The notes under the pieces: generated by a model
Databases searched by the model: none
What the model was told of the DNA's origin: nothing
The model's input: the letters and a program-made list of their open reading frames with translations, nothing else
Origin: UBA3305 sp002373555
Lineage (GTDB): Bacteria; Bacillota; Clostridia; Lachnospirales; Lachnospiraceae
DNA length: 64,000 nt
Assembly (NCBI GenBank): GCA_946612455.1
Contig: CAMOER010000011.1
Location: 8,682 to 72,681 of the forward strand
Reading direction: 5' to 3'
Part shown: positions 44,274-51,830 of the stretch, piece by piece
Numbering within the stretch: the first letter of the stretch is position 1
Layout of the letters: each line of letters begins with the position of its first letter
Made by a program: the position numbers and the translations under genes

Positions 44274-45611
44274 TCAGGATGTATACATCCCGTTGTAATA
44301 CGCGCAGAATGGCCGGATCTTTCCGTCCTTATATACATGCAGACTGCACTGCATCAGCCGCTCCAGATCGAGATTCCATGCATCCTGAAACGCCATCGAA
44401 GTCAGTGTGAACGTATACTGCTTCGCTCTCGTAAGGAACGTATCCAGATCCGTCATATCCAGCCCTGCAGCATCGGTGCGCTCCGCTTCCGGCACGCCGC
44501 TTTCCAGAGCGGCCTTCCACCGTTTTCCGATAAACTCCCGGTTCATTTCCGCCGGATCGATCTCCGGCTGTGCAGACCCGCAGCAGCACGACTTTTTCTT
44601 CGACAGTGCCATCAGCGTCTGATCCGGCAGCACGATAAAATCCCCGTGGAATCCGCACATGGGATGATCACAGCACGACGGGATCAGATTCCCGGTCTTC
44701 ACCAGACCGCCGCTCTGTTTTGCCAGTTCAAAGATCATCTGATCCAGCGTAAAGCGGTCCCCGCCTTTCGGCTCGTGCGGGATCCTGCCGAAAAAGCTCA
44801 CCGGCTGGAAATGGATTCCCCGCACCACAGGGGAATGCGCGATGCCGAACCGCAGGATCTCTCCGATCTCCTGCACATTCACGCCCGGCACGATGACCGG
44901 CACCAGCGTCACGCCGATCCCGTATTTCCCGCAGTTCCGGATCGCCTTCTTCTTGATCTCCATCATCGGCCGTCTGCGCAGCCGCAGATAGACATCCTCG
45001 TTCACGCCGTCAAAGGACAGAAAAACAATATCCAGTCCCGCCTCTGCAAGTTCTTTCACATAAGCTTCATCCTGCGCCAGCCGCATCCCGTTCGTATTTA
45101 CCTGCACGAACTTACAGCCGGCAATCTTCGCGAACCGCACGAGTTCCGGCAGATCATCCCGAAGTGTCGGCTCGCCGCCGGACAGCTGCAGAAACGTTTT
45201 CCCGGACACGGTCAGATCGCTGATCCACCCCTTTACTGTTCCGGTGGGCGGATCTTCCTTTCTGCAGGACGGTGCAAAACAGAATTCGCAGTGCATGTTG
45301 CAGCGGTCTGTCACTTCCAGCAGTGTACAGCAGGTATCACGCCGATGATCACTGCAGTCCGCAATACCGGGACAGGAGGCACAGTTCCGGCTCTCTTCTT
45401 CCGCAACCGCAGGGATCCTGCCTTTCCATTTGTCCGGATCGATATAGCCGCGCCAGAGCGGCGCATAGAACTTCCCGTGCACCGGGCATTTCTTCCCGAG
45501 AATGATCCCGTTTCCCTTCCGCATCCGGAGCGCCGGAATCCGCTTCCTGCACACCGGACAGATGCTGTAAGTCTTTTCTGTTTTCCCAGTTTCTTTTTTG
45601 ATCTCAGGCAT
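44274..45611 (-). CDS. Radical SAM protein of the aldehyde oxidoreductase cluster (TrsS-like)
   Basis: 445 residues. An N-terminal zinc-ribbon-like part (CPVC near 18, KCPVHGK near 41, CASCPGIADC near 77) precedes the radical SAM cluster Cys104/108/111 (CNMHCEFC) and GGEPTLR near 147. It ends with a SPASM-like Cys-rich tail (SCCDHPMC, KSCCCGS, CSLHVYKDGKIRPFC). I recall related proteins, some containing selenocysteine, named TrsS and found beside molybdenum hydroxylases. The reaction is unknown. ATG 45611 is chosen because it begins MPEIKKE after AGAGAGAT. The stop lies in a repeat element. Confidence 0.82.
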   Translation of the reverse strand: MPEIKKETGKTEKTYSICPVCRKRIPALRMRKGNGIILGKKCPVHGKFYAPLWRGYIDPDKWKGRIPAVAEEESRNCASCPGIADCSDHRRDTCCTLLEVTDRCNMHCEFCFAPSCRKEDPPTGTVKGWISDLTVSGKTFLQLSGGEPTLRDDLPELVRFAKIAGCKFVQVNTNGMRLAQDEAYVKELAEAGLDIVFLSFDGVNEDVYLRLRRRPMMEIKKKAIRNCGKYGIGVTLVPVIVPGVNVQEIGEILRFGIAHSPVVRGIHFQPVSFFGRIPHEPKGGDRFTLDQMIFELAKQSGGLVKTGNLIPSCCDHPMCGFHGDFIVLPDQTLMALSKKKSCCCGSAQPEIDPAEMNREFIGKRWKAALESGVPEAERTDAAGLDMTDLDTFLTRAKQYTFTLTSMAFQDAWNLDLERLMQCSLHVYKDGKIRPFCAYYNGMYTS

Positions 45612-45699
45612 GACTATCTCTCTTGTTCTCACTGACAGCCGCACCAGACAGTCTATGGCCGAACGCCGGCTGTCTGTCTTTTCCCGTCCGCCGCTGTGT

Positions 45700-45948
45700 T
45701 TACTTGTCCTCGAAGTTCTTCTCTACTTCCGCCATCTTCCCAAGCGCCAGATCCTCCGGGATAAAGACCTCCCTGCAGACCGGGCAGCGCAGGAGCTTCG
45801 TATGAAAGCCATGGTCGAAATACTCAAAATACGTCTCTGCCGGCTCCAACGCGACACCGCATTTTCTGCAGACAAGCCCCGCATCCGCCTCTACGTCCGG
45901 CTTGTAATCCTCCGGGTTCATCTGCGGTTTTTTCATCTCCTCCATCAT
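45700..45948 (-). CDS. Small two-CxxC redox protein (DVU_1557-like)
   Basis: 82 residues with CRKC (Cys27/30) and CPVC (Cys55/58), a zinc- or iron-binding knuckle like a rubredoxin or a zinc ribbon. EYFDHGFHTKLLRCPVC lies between helices. It overlaps the FAD/Fe-S protein gene by 4 nt, so the two are made together. Likely an electron-transfer or metal-chaperone partner. Confidence 0.8.
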   Translation of the reverse strand: MMEEMKKPQMNPEDYKPDVEADAGLVCRKCGVALEPAETYFEYFDHGFHTKLLRCPVCREVFIPEDLALGKMAEVEKNFEDK

Positions 45949-48185
45949 TCGCCCTCCAGATTCATTCTGTGCGCATAGCCGCCGTGCAGGACCGGCGTAC
46001 CGCCCGGCACGGGCTCGTACACGGCCCAGTAGGTCATGTTCTGTATCTTTTTATGTCCGGTCACATAGCCGGTCTCCTTCGATACGATTCCCCGGCCTTC
46101 CGCTTCCAGGCTCTCCACGACCTCTTCCATATCGGAGATCAGGATATGCATATCCGACAGTTTCTTTTCCAGTTCCGGCGAAACAATGAGCTTCACTTCT
46201 TCCTTCGTCTCCTCTCCCAGCATATCATTCACAAGGACCAGCCGGTTCTTCCTCCTTGCCGTGACGGTCGGCGCCGGCCTCGTTTCATCATGGAGGCCGA
46301 ACAGGATGTCAAACAGATGCACGGATTCTTTATTCTGACCCGCAAAGGTATCTCTGCAGTTCGCGCAGTAGCAAAGATACGGCAGTTCGGATACGATCGT
46401 ACGTTCCTGCACCACCCGCTTCGCGTAATCCGGGGCCGCGATCGAATACTGCCCGCCGAAGCTGCAGCAGTTCGCATACTTCCCGTTCCCGGAGATTTCA
46501 GTAAAACCGACCCCGGCCTGTGCCAGGATCTTCCGGACAGTCTCCTGCAGTTCAGGTTCCTGTCTGCTGGCGCAGGGATCAAAGAGTGCGAATTCTTTTC
46601 CTGCAAAGCTGCTTCCGGCGCCTTCCGGCAGCCCCCATTCGAGCATCAGTTCTTCAATGAATACGCCCGGGATCTCCGGCAGGAATTCCCGGAACATTTT
46701 CCGGCAGGTCGGACAGGCAAAGACCAGCTTCGGCTTTCCCAGCTTCTCCCATTTTTCGCGGAGCACAGCCAGATGCGCTGCATGCTTTTCCCGCTCGACG
46801 GCCCATCTTGCCGGCGCGCCGCAGCAGTCGAGAAGCAGCGCTGTATCCGGCGCATGTGCGCGCAGCCATTCGAGCGCTTTTTCCACATACGCAGGATCCG
46901 ATGCCCCTAACTGACAGCCGGGAAAAAAGGCATATTCGCACGTTTCCGCAGGCGCATCCGTCAGCGCGCCCGCACCGGAAGCATTGTCCATATCCCGCAG
47001 CCAGTAATCGTGGAAGGCCCACGGCATCGCATCGGTATCCTTTAAGCCCCTGTGGCTCTGCCAGAGGAAATCGCCCATATCGATCCGCTCCGGGCAGACA
47101 TCTTTGCACAGGCCGCACTGGTCACAGGAAGCGATCCTTCTGGTCGCCCAGCGTCCGTCATTCGCCAGCGTGCTCGGACGTACGGTAATAAAGGATTCCT
47201 CATAGAGTCTGCCGGGCGTCTTCTGCTGAATGCGCATCAGATCGCATTCCCGCATGCAGATATCACAGGAACATTTGAGGCATCGTTTTGCCTCCGCAAT
47301 GATCTCTTCCTTGCTGAAGCCGGCTTCCGGATCGGCAGGATTTACCGGAACGGTCGCCGCAATATGCGCGGGATCCATCACGATCCGGGTATCCACATCC
47401 GCTGCCGGTTCATTCATCAGCTGGATCTTGATATACCGTTCCAGCGCCATGGAGGCCTTCAGGCCCTGTGCGAGCGCTGTGATCACATCTGCGCCGGTCA
47501 CGCCGCCGCCGAGGAATACGCCCGGCAGATCGGATGCAAATGCGCCGCCGGGATCCTGCTGCAGCCCGAAATCCTCTCCACCTGCGCCGGTCGCGACGTA
47601 GACGACGTCGAACTGCGCCTTCAGAGCGGCAATATCCGTGATCCTGGTCTGCAGATGAATCTCCGGTTCTTCGAACTGGAACTGGTTCTTAAGATCGGCA
47701 TCAAAGATCTCCGGATCCATCATCGCTCTGGCGGCGCCGCCGAGATGATCCGATGCCTCGAAGATGCTCACCTGATATTTTTTCTGGCACAGCTTCAGTG
47801 CACAGCCAAGCCCGGACAGACCGCCGCCGACGATCGCGGCCGTCTGCGGTTTTGCAGGCATATTAAAAGCATTCGGCGATTTACGGCGGGTCTGCTTCAA
47901 TGTGGCCGCCTCCAGCGCACGCATCTGCACTGCGCCGCCGACATGCCGCAGGATACAGGAATTCTCACACGGGCCCGGGCAGAGCCTGGATACGATCTCC
48001 GGGAAGCCGACGGCGGTCTGATAGCCGCGGTAGACGGCGGAGACACGGCCGGCCGACCATTTCGCGATCATATCCTTGATATCCAGATGGAACGGACAGG
48101 CGACCAGGCAGAACGGCGGCTCGTCCTGCAGGCATTTTGTCTTCAGAATTTCTCCGAAGGATTCAAGAAAACGGGTATCTTCCAT
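45945..48185 (-). CDS. FAD-dependent oxidoreductase with ferredoxin and two CCG domains
   Basis: 746 residues in order: N-terminal GltD-like Fe-S domain (Cys18, 26, 30 and CPGPCENSC near 80); FAD/NAD dinucleotide fold (AIVGGGLSGLG near 120); second Fe-S set (CLKCSCDICMREC near 320; CDQCGLCKDVCP near 370); two heterodisulfide-reductase-type CCG domains (CEYAFFPGCQLG with DCCGAPA, then DPCASR with NCCSFGGQ); and a C-terminal domain of about 90 residues. Likely takes electrons from the aldehyde oxidoreductase. ATG 48185 follows GGGAGAGG; an upstream in-frame start overlaps the terminator region. Confidence 0.85.
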   Translation of the reverse strand: MEDTRFLESFGEILKTKCLQDEPPFCLVACPFHLDIKDMIAKWSAGRVSAVYRGYQTAVGFPEIVSRLCPGPCENSCILRHVGGAVQMRALEAATLKQTRRKSPNAFNMPAKPQTAAIVGGGLSGLGCALKLCQKKYQVSIFEASDHLGGAARAMMDPEIFDADLKNQFQFEEPEIHLQTRITDIAALKAQFDVVYVATGAGGEDFGLQQDPGGAFASDLPGVFLGGGVTGADVITALAQGLKASMALERYIKIQLMNEPAADVDTRIVMDPAHIAATVPVNPADPEAGFSKEEIIAEAKRCLKCSCDICMRECDLMRIQQKTPGRLYEESFITVRPSTLANDGRWATRRIASCDQCGLCKDVCPERIDMGDFLWQSHRGLKDTDAMPWAFHDYWLRDMDNASGAGALTDAPAETCEYAFFPGCQLGASDPAYVEKALEWLRAHAPDTALLLDCCGAPARWAVEREKHAAHLAVLREKWEKLGKPKLVFACPTCRKMFREFLPEIPGVFIEELMLEWGLPEGAGSSFAGKEFALFDPCASRQEPELQETVRKILAQAGVGFTEISGNGKYANCCSFGGQYSIAAPDYAKRVVQERTIVSELPYLCYCANCRDTFAGQNKESVHLFDILFGLHDETRPAPTVTARRKNRLVLVNDMLGEETKEEVKLIVSPELEKKLSDMHILISDMEEVVESLEAEGRGIVSKETGYVTGHKKIQNMTYWAVYEPVPGGTPVLHGGYAHRMNLEGE

Positions 48186-48222
48186 AACCTCTCCCGGCGC
48201 ATAGGCGCCGCCCTCCATTTGT

Positions 48223-48250
48223 AAAAACCCGCGGGGAAATCCCCGCGGGT
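48223..48250 (-). terminator. Terminator between aldehyde oxidoreductase and its partner genes
   Basis: Perfect 11-bp stem ACCCGCGGGGA / TCCCCGCGGGT with a 2-nt loop plus TTTTAC on the minus strand. It lies 55 nt after the oxidoreductase and about 40 nt before the next start, so downstream genes probably rely on read-through. Confidence 0.85.
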
Positions 48251-48305
48251 CAATTGTATCATTATTCCTGCGTTCTCACAACGCAGCAATTTGGTTGATG
48301 CACGA

Positions 48306-51233
48306 TCAGAAAGGTCTCTCCGCTGTCGGATCGTCAAGCGATACATAGTATCCTTCGTTCTTGTTGAACGGTACGGGGTTCGCCTTGATGTCCTCGAGTC
48401 TCTCGTACATATCCGGTCCGAGATAGTACTTCTTCGGTGCCTCGGGCTTCTCGCCGCGTGCGATCGCGTCCAGACCGGCCTTGATCTTCGCGGGCAGCGC
48501 GGGCTGCTCATGAATACGTACGCCTGTCGCGTCATAGATCGCATTCAGGACTGCGCAGTGCGGGGATGCCTGGAATGCTTCGGAAGCACCGGAGCATCCG
48601 AACGGGCCGGACTCGATGGAGTCGTCCATATGGATGACCGTCAGATCATCGGGCGTATCCTTGATGTAAGGAACGCCGGCACCGAGCATGTTGGCATGCT
48701 TCTTCACATCGTCATAATCCTCGGACAGCGCGAAGCCGATACCGTGGGAAATGCCGGAGTAAGCCTGGCCGTTGACCGCCTGGATGTTGCCGATGCGGCC
48801 GATATGGTCCACGCAGGTGAACTTCAGGCAGGTGCACTTGCCGGTCTTCGCATCCACTTCCACTTCAGCCATGTTCAGGCAGTAGGTGTAGGCAGGTGAA
48901 GGATCACCGATACCGGTGTTGGGATCGGGTCTGCAAAGCTCGGGATCGATGGAGTTCTCATGTTTTCCGAACCACTTGGTAGGAAGTCCCTCGTCCACCA
49001 GTTCCTGGTAGGTACGGAAGGTACCGTCTTCCTTGCGCATGGTATCCATCATCTTGTTCGCGGCAATGATCGTTGCCAGACCGCTCATGTAGAAGGAACG
49101 GGAAGCGCCGGCCATACCGGAATCCGGGCAGAGCTTGGTATCGTTCTGTACCAGCTGCACATCTTCGGGCTTCAGCTTCATCTCCTTCAGTGCCTGCAGC
49201 GTGACCATCAGGGAACCGACGGAACCGCCCTGGCCCATGGTATGCCAGGTATCATACTTCCAGATCTTGCCGTCTTCCTTGATCTCCAGCGCTACCTCGG
49301 AGGAGTCATTCTCACCCTCGGTAACATTGAAGCCGCCCCAGGAAATGCCGACGCCGCGCATCTTTTCGGGCGTGGATTCTGCCTTGGCTCTCTTCTTCGC
49401 CTCCTCATACAGCGGACGCATGGTATCCATCATGGCTTCCATGGGATACTGCTTGAACGGATAGCTGTTGATATTGGTCTCGCCGGGACGGGCGATATTC
49501 TTATATCTGAATTCGAACGGATCCATGCCCAGCTCTTCCGCCATCATATCCATCAGCGGCTCGGAAAGCGTGTAGGCCTGCGGAGAACCGTAGGAACGAT
49601 AGGCTGTTCCGAAGGCATGGTTGACATTGGCCACGCGGACAAGACCTGCAGCGTTCGGCACATAGTAAGGCCAGAAGGTGAAACGTGCGGGCTTGGTCAT
49701 GACATCGTCGCCGCCCCAGGAATAAGCGCCGTGGTCCATACCGACATCGAACTCGGCAGCAATGATGCGGCCGTCTTCATCACAGGCCAGACGTCCGTTC
49801 GAGTAGGACGGGCATCTCTTGCCGGAGAAGTGCTGATGCTCTTCATAGGACATGGACAGGGATACGGGCTCGCCGGTGACTGCCACGCAGGTCGCGACAA
49901 GCGCTACGTCTCCGCCGTTCGTGGACCATCCGAAGGATGCGCCGGTCGGGTTCATGATGATGCGGTATTTCTCCTTCGGGATGCCCAGGCAGGCGCTGCC
50001 GATACGGCCTCTGGAGGAGAAGGTACACTGGGACTTGCACTGGATGTTCATCATGCCGTCCTCAGCCCAGTAAGCCTGCAGTACGCAGCCTTCGATCGAA
50101 AGATGCGGTTCGCGGGTCGAATGGAAGCTGCCCTCCACGACATGCGGCGCATTGTCGATCATCTCTCTGACCTTTTCCGGATCCTCGAGACCGGCCCCCT
50201 TGAAGACGGGCTGCTCGCAGAAAATGTTGTCTGTATCTTCATGGATGCGCATGGCATCAGGCATAACGGCATCCAGATAGCTGGTGTATTCGGGAAGCTT
50301 CTCATAGTCCATGGTGACCTTCGCGGCAGCGGCGCGTGCTTCCTTATTGGAGCGTGCGACGACCAGCGCGATGATATCGCCGTAACGGAAGATTTTCTCA
50401 TCCTGCAGCACTTTACGGGAAGGCTTCAGGACGGTGCTTCTCTCATGGAACTGTCCCTCACCCATCATGTTGGTTCCGCCGATGGCATAGATATCCTTGG
50501 CAGTGATGACCTTCACGACGCCGGGCATTTTCTCGGCTTCTTCGGTATGGATCGCAAGGATCTTTGCGTGATGGGCAACTCTGGGCTGTACGACAGCAGC
50601 GAACAGGGTGCCTTCGGGCATCTTCATGGCCTGGTCATCACCATAGTCGGTAAGACCGGTGACCTTGCCGAGCGCATCGGGACGGACAAGCGGCGTGCCG
50701 AGATAATCATAATCTTCGGGTGCCTTGTACATGATATCTTCGATCTTGCACTCGCCGCGCATGACCTTCGCAGCAGCCATAACGGCATCCACGATCTGCT
50801 TGTAACCGGTGCAGCGGCAGACGTTTCTGGTCTTCTGGAACCAGTCACGGACCTGTTCACGGGTGGGATCAGGATTCTCCTGCAGCAGCTGGTAAGCGGA
50901 AACGATGAATCCCGGTACGCAGAAGCCGCACTGTACGGCGCCGCAGTGCATCCATGCAACCTGCAGGGGATGCAGATGCTGGGGCGTGCCGATGCCCTCG
51001 ATCGTGGTGATGTGGGCATACTCGGGAACGGCCGTGATCTTTCTGGTGCAGGAACGGATCACTTTTCCGTCCAGGATAACGGAACATGAACCGCAGACGC
51101 CGGTGCCGCAGCCGACCTTTACGCCGGTCAGGCCGAGACGGCGCAGGACATCAGAAAGCTTGTCATTCTCGGGATCGCACATGAAGACGCGCTCCACGCC
51201 GTTGATGTTCAGGAACATTTTCCTAAGAATCAT
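48306..51233 (-). CDS. Molybdenum aldehyde oxidoreductase, Mop/xanthine dehydrogenase type
   Basis: 975 residues, one chain like Desulfovibrio Mop. Residues 1-80: plant-type [2Fe-2S] with Cys42, 47, 50 and 62. Residues 85-160: second [2Fe-2S] domain (HCGAVQCGFC; VCRCTGY). From about 185: molybdopterin-binding halves, with HSTREPHLSIEG, ASFGWSTNGGDVAL, AFGTAYRSYGSPQ and, near residue 880, GASEAF, whose Glu is the catalytic base of the family. No FAD domain, so electrons leave through the [2Fe-2S] clusters. Oxidises aldehydes (or N-heterocycles) to acids; needs the molybdopterin cytosine dinucleotide form. Strong ribosome site AAGGAGG. First gene of its operon, with a ModE box upstream. Confidence 0.92.
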   Translation of the reverse strand: MILRKMFLNINGVERVFMCDPENDKLSDVLRRLGLTGVKVGCGTGVCGSCSVILDGKVIRSCTRKITAVPEYAHITTIEGIGTPQHLHPLQVAWMHCGAVQCGFCVPGFIVSAYQLLQENPDPTREQVRDWFQKTRNVCRCTGYKQIVDAVMAAAKVMRGECKIEDIMYKAPEDYDYLGTPLVRPDALGKVTGLTDYGDDQAMKMPEGTLFAAVVQPRVAHHAKILAIHTEEAEKMPGVVKVITAKDIYAIGGTNMMGEGQFHERSTVLKPSRKVLQDEKIFRYGDIIALVVARSNKEARAAAAKVTMDYEKLPEYTSYLDAVMPDAMRIHEDTDNIFCEQPVFKGAGLEDPEKVREMIDNAPHVVEGSFHSTREPHLSIEGCVLQAYWAEDGMMNIQCKSQCTFSSRGRIGSACLGIPKEKYRIIMNPTGASFGWSTNGGDVALVATCVAVTGEPVSLSMSYEEHQHFSGKRCPSYSNGRLACDEDGRIIAAEFDVGMDHGAYSWGGDDVMTKPARFTFWPYYVPNAAGLVRVANVNHAFGTAYRSYGSPQAYTLSEPLMDMMAEELGMDPFEFRYKNIARPGETNINSYPFKQYPMEAMMDTMRPLYEEAKKRAKAESTPEKMRGVGISWGGFNVTEGENDSSEVALEIKEDGKIWKYDTWHTMGQGGSVGSLMVTLQALKEMKLKPEDVQLVQNDTKLCPDSGMAGASRSFYMSGLATIIAANKMMDTMRKEDGTFRTYQELVDEGLPTKWFGKHENSIDPELCRPDPNTGIGDPSPAYTYCLNMAEVEVDAKTGKCTCLKFTCVDHIGRIGNIQAVNGQAYSGISHGIGFALSEDYDDVKKHANMLGAGVPYIKDTPDDLTVIHMDDSIESGPFGCSGASEAFQASPHCAVLNAIYDATGVRIHEQPALPAKIKAGLDAIARGEKPEAPKKYYLGPDMYERLEDIKANPVPFNKNEGYYVSLDDPTAERPF

Positions 51234-51291
51234 GAGACTATCCTCCTTGTGAAATATGTTTCATCTTGATATAAATAAACGGGCCGAATCG

Positions 51292-51354
51292 GAAGGAATA
51301 AATTCACTATATGTGAATCAACCGCTGCGTAAAACAGGCATCCTTCCGGTTGAT
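51292..51354 (-). promoter_or_regulatory. Structured 5' leader of the aldehyde oxidoreductase gene
   Basis: Starting within a few bases of the expected transcript start: ATCAACCG (51347-51354) is complementary to CGGTTGAT (51317-51324), and the next six bases GAAGGA (51341-51346) to TCCTTC (51292-51297). The two helices cross, as in an H-type pseudoknot. A small hairpin ATTCAC / GTGAAT lies between. It matches no riboswitch class that I know; it could instead be a DNA operator. Confidence 0.4.
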
Positions 51355-51365
51355 ATACATATATA

Positions 51366-51394
51366 AAGATACAGGAAACATATTGGAAAGTCAA
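51366..51394 (-). promoter_or_regulatory. Promoter of the aldehyde oxidoreductase operon
   Basis: Minus-strand TTGACT (51389-51394), 17-bp spacer, TATCTT (51366-51371). The weak -10 leaves room for activation. It gives a leader of about 125 nt. Confidence 0.7.
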
Positions 51395-51423
51395 CGGTTT
51401 TGCATCATTTTACCCGCATTTTC

Positions 51424-51447
51424 CGTTATTTATTTTTTAATATAACG
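51424..51447 (-). promoter_or_regulatory. ModE box upstream of the aldehyde oxidoreductase
   Basis: Minus strand reads CGTTATATT, nine A/T bases, ATAACG, the same 24-bp layout as the modA box. Its edge is 29 bp upstream of the -35 box, a position that fits activation rather than blocking. The remaining bases 51448-51594 are AT-rich without a recognised feature. Confidence 0.78.
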
Positions 51448-51594
51448 ACGAATTTAAGGTATATTTTTCGTCTGACATGAAATTTTGAGCGTTTATAATT
51501 CGATATTTCAAAATTTATGTTTCCTGATTTTAATATAAGTGCGATTTTGACGGATATTCCGGCAGAATGGATCCTGTCACGATTTTACGGCAGC

Positions 51595-51622
51595 AAAAAA
51601 CCGGGAACCCGCAGGCTCCCGG
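51595..51622 (-). terminator. Terminator of the ferredoxin-AOR-MoaD operon
   Basis: Stem CCGGGAGCC / GGTTCCCGG with a short loop, followed by TTTTTT on the minus strand, just after the MoaD-like stop. Confidence 0.88.
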
Positions 51623-51629
51623 TTTTTCA

Positions 51630-51827
51630 TCAGCCGCCGCCCAGAAGATGGATCACTTCCAGATCGTCGGTTTCCTCTATCACTGTGTTTTCATATTCCT
51701 CCGGCCAGATGACCTTCTTGTTCAGCTTCACGACCAGCTTCGGCCAGGTAAAGCTGTTTTCCCTGATCACATCCTGTACCGTGAGGCCCTCCCGAAAGCC
51801 TTTGTACTCCCGGTTGTTCAGCTTCAT
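51630..51827 (-). CDS. MoaD/ThiS-like sulfur carrier
   Basis: 65 residues, ubiquitin fold: beta strand MKLNNREY, GLTVQDVIRE, LVVKLNKKVI, and a C-terminal Gly-Gly end (HLLGGG) that is adenylated and thiocarboxylated. Probably donates sulfur for the tungsten pterin of the adjacent oxidoreductase. It starts 3 nt after the AOR stop. The MoeB/ThiF enzyme at 63159 is a plausible activator. No MoaE was found in the window. Confidence 0.85.
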   Translation of the reverse strand: MKLNNREYKGFREGLTVQDVIRENSFTWPKLVVKLNKKVIWPEEYENTVIEETDDLEVIHLLGGG

Positions 51828-51830
51828 TTC

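Noticed and set aside
44274..44276. TGA of the radical SAM gene as a selenocysteine codon
   Set aside because: Relatives can contain selenocysteine, but the sequence after this TGA is the dispersed repeat and shows no family motif, and the conserved Cys tail is already complete.
48960..51089. 709-residue frame on the plus strand
   Set aside because: Antisense shadow of the aldehyde oxidoreductase, whose motifs are unambiguous on the minus strand.
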